This document shows positions 60,833-64,000 of a stretch of DNA of 64,000 nt, in pieces. The number at the start of each line of letters is the position of its first letter. The stretch's first letter is position 1. A program made the translations under genes and the position numbers. A model generated the notes under the pieces. That model was not told the origin of the DNA, did no database searches, and was given only the letters and a program-made list of their open reading frames with translations. Source of the stretch: Spirogloea muscicola (lineage: Eukaryota > Streptophyta > Zygnematophyceae > Spirogloeales > Spirogloeaceae); contig WELB01000060.1 in the NCBI GenBank assembly GCA_009602725.1, forward strand, positions 21,017 through 85,016. Direction: 5' to 3'.

Positions 60833-63800
60833 TGGCTGGCTGTGCAGGTGGAGCCGAGCCTGGAGAAGATCCGGCGGCAGCTCACGCCGCCGGCCGGCGG
60901 CGGCGCGCCCCTCCAGGGCTTCCTCCTCAAGCGCTCCGAGACGGTGGCCCACCATTGCCCCCACTATTTCCCCCGTCTCCTCGTTAGCCTCCTCTCTCGT
61001 CAGCTCCCAGTGGCACGGCAATGTGGCCGCCATGGCTGCCTGGGCTCTCCATGGGGCTCACAGCCGCTGGCCTTGCTGGCTTGGCCATGCATATACTTGA
61101 CTTGGGCCGACCTCTGTAATGCTCAAGCAGAGATGATTAGCTGCATATTTCAACATATCTCTATAATGCTCAAGCAGAAATACTTAGTTGCAAAATCAAT
61201 AACGTTGAGCGAATGCTAAGAGCTCGGCGCCTTGCCCAAGAGACTCGTCAATCGGCAGCGCTTGGTGGGAGGCGCCTGACACCGGCGCCTGACTGTTGTG
61301 TCCGCCCTCCTACAGCTTCGCCGCTGGAACCAGCGGTGGTTCACGCTAGACCCAGCTACGGCGAAGATGGACTACAGGTACCACAGCCTCCACGCCTCAC
61401 GAGTCCTCACTCTATCGGAGGTCTTAGTGCAACTCAATGCAAGCAACACTTGTAGATGTAGACGTGACGACAATGCAGAGCGACTGGCACGGTCAGGAAG
61501 GTCATCTGTTTGACGCTGAGAAATGCAGCTTCCTATGGCCTTCTTTCAGTAGGAAGCGGGGCGAAAGGGGTCCAACTCGCCGTGGCGTCTCTGAATGCCC
61601 AGCCAGCACCACAGCTTGACTGCCGTGATGCATATGTGGAGCAATATTGTGTTGTCTGACTGCCGGCTCATGATCTCCTCCTCCTCCTCCTCCTGCCTTA
61701 GAGCACAGCGTGGGGACCCCTTCCCGCGTGGCCTCATCCACTTTGACGCCGACAGCACCATCACTGTCTCGCCCATCAACTTCCAGTCAGTTACCTCCTC
61801 CATACGGTACCTGCATTGTCACTGCATATGTACACTGATGATTTGTTGTAGGTGAAGCGGAAGGATGTTGTCCTCCAGTGGTCCTCGTCCGACATATAGC
61901 TCCAATGGTGTGCCTAGTCTCGGTGGAGTAGGGCCTCACATACTACTTGCAAGCAGACACAGCTCATCAGCATTATGCCTGAGAATGGTTGGACTGTTTG
62001 AGCCTGGGTCTCCTCACAGTTGCTGTGCTTGCGCTGTTGCAGCGGTGGCAAGCAATACGAAGGGTGCTGCTTCTGTAAGTTCGTTGCATGCTGTCCATCT
62101 ACTTACCAGCCAGCATTCAGAGAGCTTCATACCTTTAGCTGAGAGACTTTTTGAGGATGCTATGGAAGACTAGCTTCATGAAATTGATGACTTTGAGCTA
62201 ACGAGTGCTGCTAGCTGAATAATGTATGTGGCTCGCAGGCCCTCTTTCCTTCTGCAGCATTCGTGACATTGCATTGGAATCTTGGCTGGCGCAGATGTTG
62301 GCTCTGCGAGGAAGAAGGAGTACTTCCTCTGCGCAGGCTCGCCGGAAGCTGCCAAGGCCTGGGTAGCCACCATCAGGTCTGCAGTCATCCCCACAATCAA
62401 TCCACTAATATATCGGAAAGCAATGCAGCTGTGTCTTGACATTGGGTGCTTCTGCAGCGATCAAAATTTCAGTTGGTATTATGGTGTTGATGTACCTTCT
62501 CTACTTGGCACTGTAATACTGGTAACATGAGATATGTGTGAGAGTCCTACATTTCACCCTTGTCATGGTGTCAGAACTTCCTGTTGCTAGCGCGCATTCG
62601 ATTCTTCATGTTGCATTTGTGCCAGTGGTGCTGAAGTAAAGGCTGAGCTAAGAGCTCACAGACAGAGACCGTGATCATGTGGGCGCCAGGGCTGCTGCGC
62701 TGGTTCTGAAGGCCCACGGCGAAGCCCTGGACTCGCTGTCCTCAAGCGGCAGGAGCCGGTCAGGTGCTGTGGCGGCAGCCGTGCGGGAGGCAAGCGTGGT
62801 AGCAAGGGAGGGCGCCACTGCCGTGGCTGCTGCCGCTGCCTGTCCGGCGCTGCAGGCGGCCACTCCGGCGGCAGCTCAGGCGGCAAGTCAGGAGGAGCAG
62901 GAGGCAGCCCCTGACAGTGATGCTGGACCTGATGGCCTTATTGTACTGCAGGTGCACGCTCCTTAATACCTTGTTAAGTGGTCAAATGCGTGTGAGACTA
63001 GGCTCCAGGTCTTGTCAGTGTTGTGACAGGCAGTCTAGCAGGGATTGGTTGCTGAGAAAACACAGGACAAGATTGCGAAGCCTCCTCTTTTTTCGGTTAC
63101 TCGTAATGTCACTCAGCATGGATCTTAGTCGGTGGCAGAAGCTGAGAGTCCCCAAGACGTAGGGGCTCACAAGTTGTGTGTTGCAAAAGTATTTCCGCAT
63201 TTGGTCAGCATGCCTTGCATTGACCACCAACAGCAACACATGCCTGCATAATGACGACTCCCTATAAGCATGAAATATAAATAAATCAAAATTTTGTGCT
63301 GAATGTTTCCAAAGACTGGCTTCTGACCTCATTGTGGGCAAAGTTGCCGCAGGAGACGTTCCGTGTCAAGGACGAGGAGCTGCAGCAGCTGGCGGCGGAG
63401 CTGCGGTCGCGGGACGCGGCCCTGCGCACGCTGACTGCGCGGCTGGCAGAGGCGGCGGAGGCCACGCAGCAGGCCACAGGTGCGGCGCGGCACGCGCAAG
63501 CCGAGGCCACGCGGTGGCGCAAGGAGGCGGAGCAGGGCGCCAAGTACCGGGAGCTCGCGGACAAGCTCCGGGACCGGCTGCAGCTGGTGGAGGAATTCCG
63601 GAGCAAGGGCGAGGAGACGGCGCACGCGGCGCTCGCACAGGCTGCCGAGGCCGCCGAGCTGGCGGGCCAGGAGGCCAGGCGGCGCATCGAAGCAGCGGAG
63701 AAGGTGGCCGCAGACTCGGCCTCCGTCAGAGATGCTGCCGTGGCAGAGCTCCAGGAGGCCAGGTGAGGAGCTGCCGGCAGGCTGCAGACCTGACAGTGCT

Positions 63801-64000
63801 CTTCGTTAGCAGCTCTGGCAGGACGTTATCTTCGCATCACAGACGTGTCATTGGTCAACTGAATTGATTATGTGATGCTTCTAAGTACCCATTACCAGGG
63901 ACCCCAAGATCAACAAAGAATATTGATGTAGCATTGTTGGATCCTTCGATAGCCTGGGCATTTTACAACTTGGCCAGCACCTCTCTTTGCACAGGCAAGT
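60628..64000 (+). CDS. SWAP70-like PH-domain coiled-coil protein, 3' end outside window
   Basis: This is a plant homologue of SWAP70. In rice and Arabidopsis the protein acts as a guanine-nucleotide exchange factor for Rac/ROP GTPases in immunity. Exons: 60628-60663 (MADGAEAEAAPA), 60848-60943 (LEKIRRQL...LQGFLLKRSET), 61316-61377 (LRRWNQRWFTLDPATAKMDY), from about 61700 (GLIHFDADSTITVSPINF), 62295-62376 (KKEYFLCAGSPEAAKAWVAT), 62690-62951 (ALVLKAHGEALDSLSSSGRS) and 63353-63762. The PH domain spans exons 2 to 62376. The last visible exon is a long heptad coiled coil rich in Ala, Glu and Arg. One PH exon between about 61790 and 62295 is unresolved. The acceptor for a further exon may be at 63993, so the gene continues past the window. 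Confidence 0.9.

Overview
The window is nuclear DNA of a green plant in the streptophyte lineage, most likely a land plant. It carries about 14 multi-exon genes on both strands. Exons are GC-rich and introns (roughly 100-800 bp) are AT-richer, with GT-AG and a few GC-AG junctions. Plant markers include an ERF-type AP2 domain, chloroplast LIL3, a HIL1-type C2/class-3 lipase, CYP710A, an AN1-C2H2 stress-associated protein, and TTTAGGG-type telomere-like motifs inside the sequence. Gene density is high, but the proteins diverge from the flowering-plant versions I know, so a non-seed plant with a compact genome is my best guess. Species cannot be fixed from the sequence alone.

Layout: AP2/ERF factor (1-1365, +, 5' end outside); repeat-rich gap; DNA topoisomerase VI subunit A (4514-6618, +); membralin (8051-13332, -, 12 exons, complete); repeats; LIL3 (about 15460-16385, +, N-terminus unresolved at an N); HIRA histone chaperone (17425-23398, +, 12 exons, complete); chloroplast FKBP-type isomerase (24142-25934, -, complete); LINE-like repeats; C2/class-3 lipase (29105-35847, -); repeats; CCCH/WD40 protein (38012-41160, -), whose 5' end lies in a 955-base N gap next to 122 T; tRNA(Ile)-lysidine synthase (42238 to about 46500, +); CYP710A sterol desaturase (47482-50648, -, first exon not found); a small conserved protein of unknown function (51408-52127, +); a PfkB sugar kinase (52831-56332, +, complete); an AN1-C2H2 protein (58138-60227, -, complete) divergent from a SWAP70-like PH/coiled-coil protein (60628 to the window end, +).

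These are housekeeping, chromatin, plastid and lipid/sterol genes, not one pathway or operon. Plastid-related functions recur: LIL3, the FKBP, the HIL1-like galactolipase and TilS. The accessory content is mainly a family of dispersed repeats that I read as 5'-truncated non-LTR (LINE) retrotransposon tails. At least two subfamilies share a C-terminal reading frame ending in Arg-Gly-Tyr-stop and differ in their 3' untranslated parts.

The exon models were built by hand from splice signals, reading phase and remembered family sequences. For topoisomerase VI A, membralin, HIRA, the FKBP, PfkB and the AN1 protein the exons join in phase from start to stop. For the lipase, TilS, LIL3, CYP710A and SWAP70 some exons remain unresolved, as stated in each entry. 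I found no clearly undescribed biological system. The most unusual signals are GGC-repeat tracts abutting three start codons, a duplicated terminal zinc finger, and the LINE-like tails.
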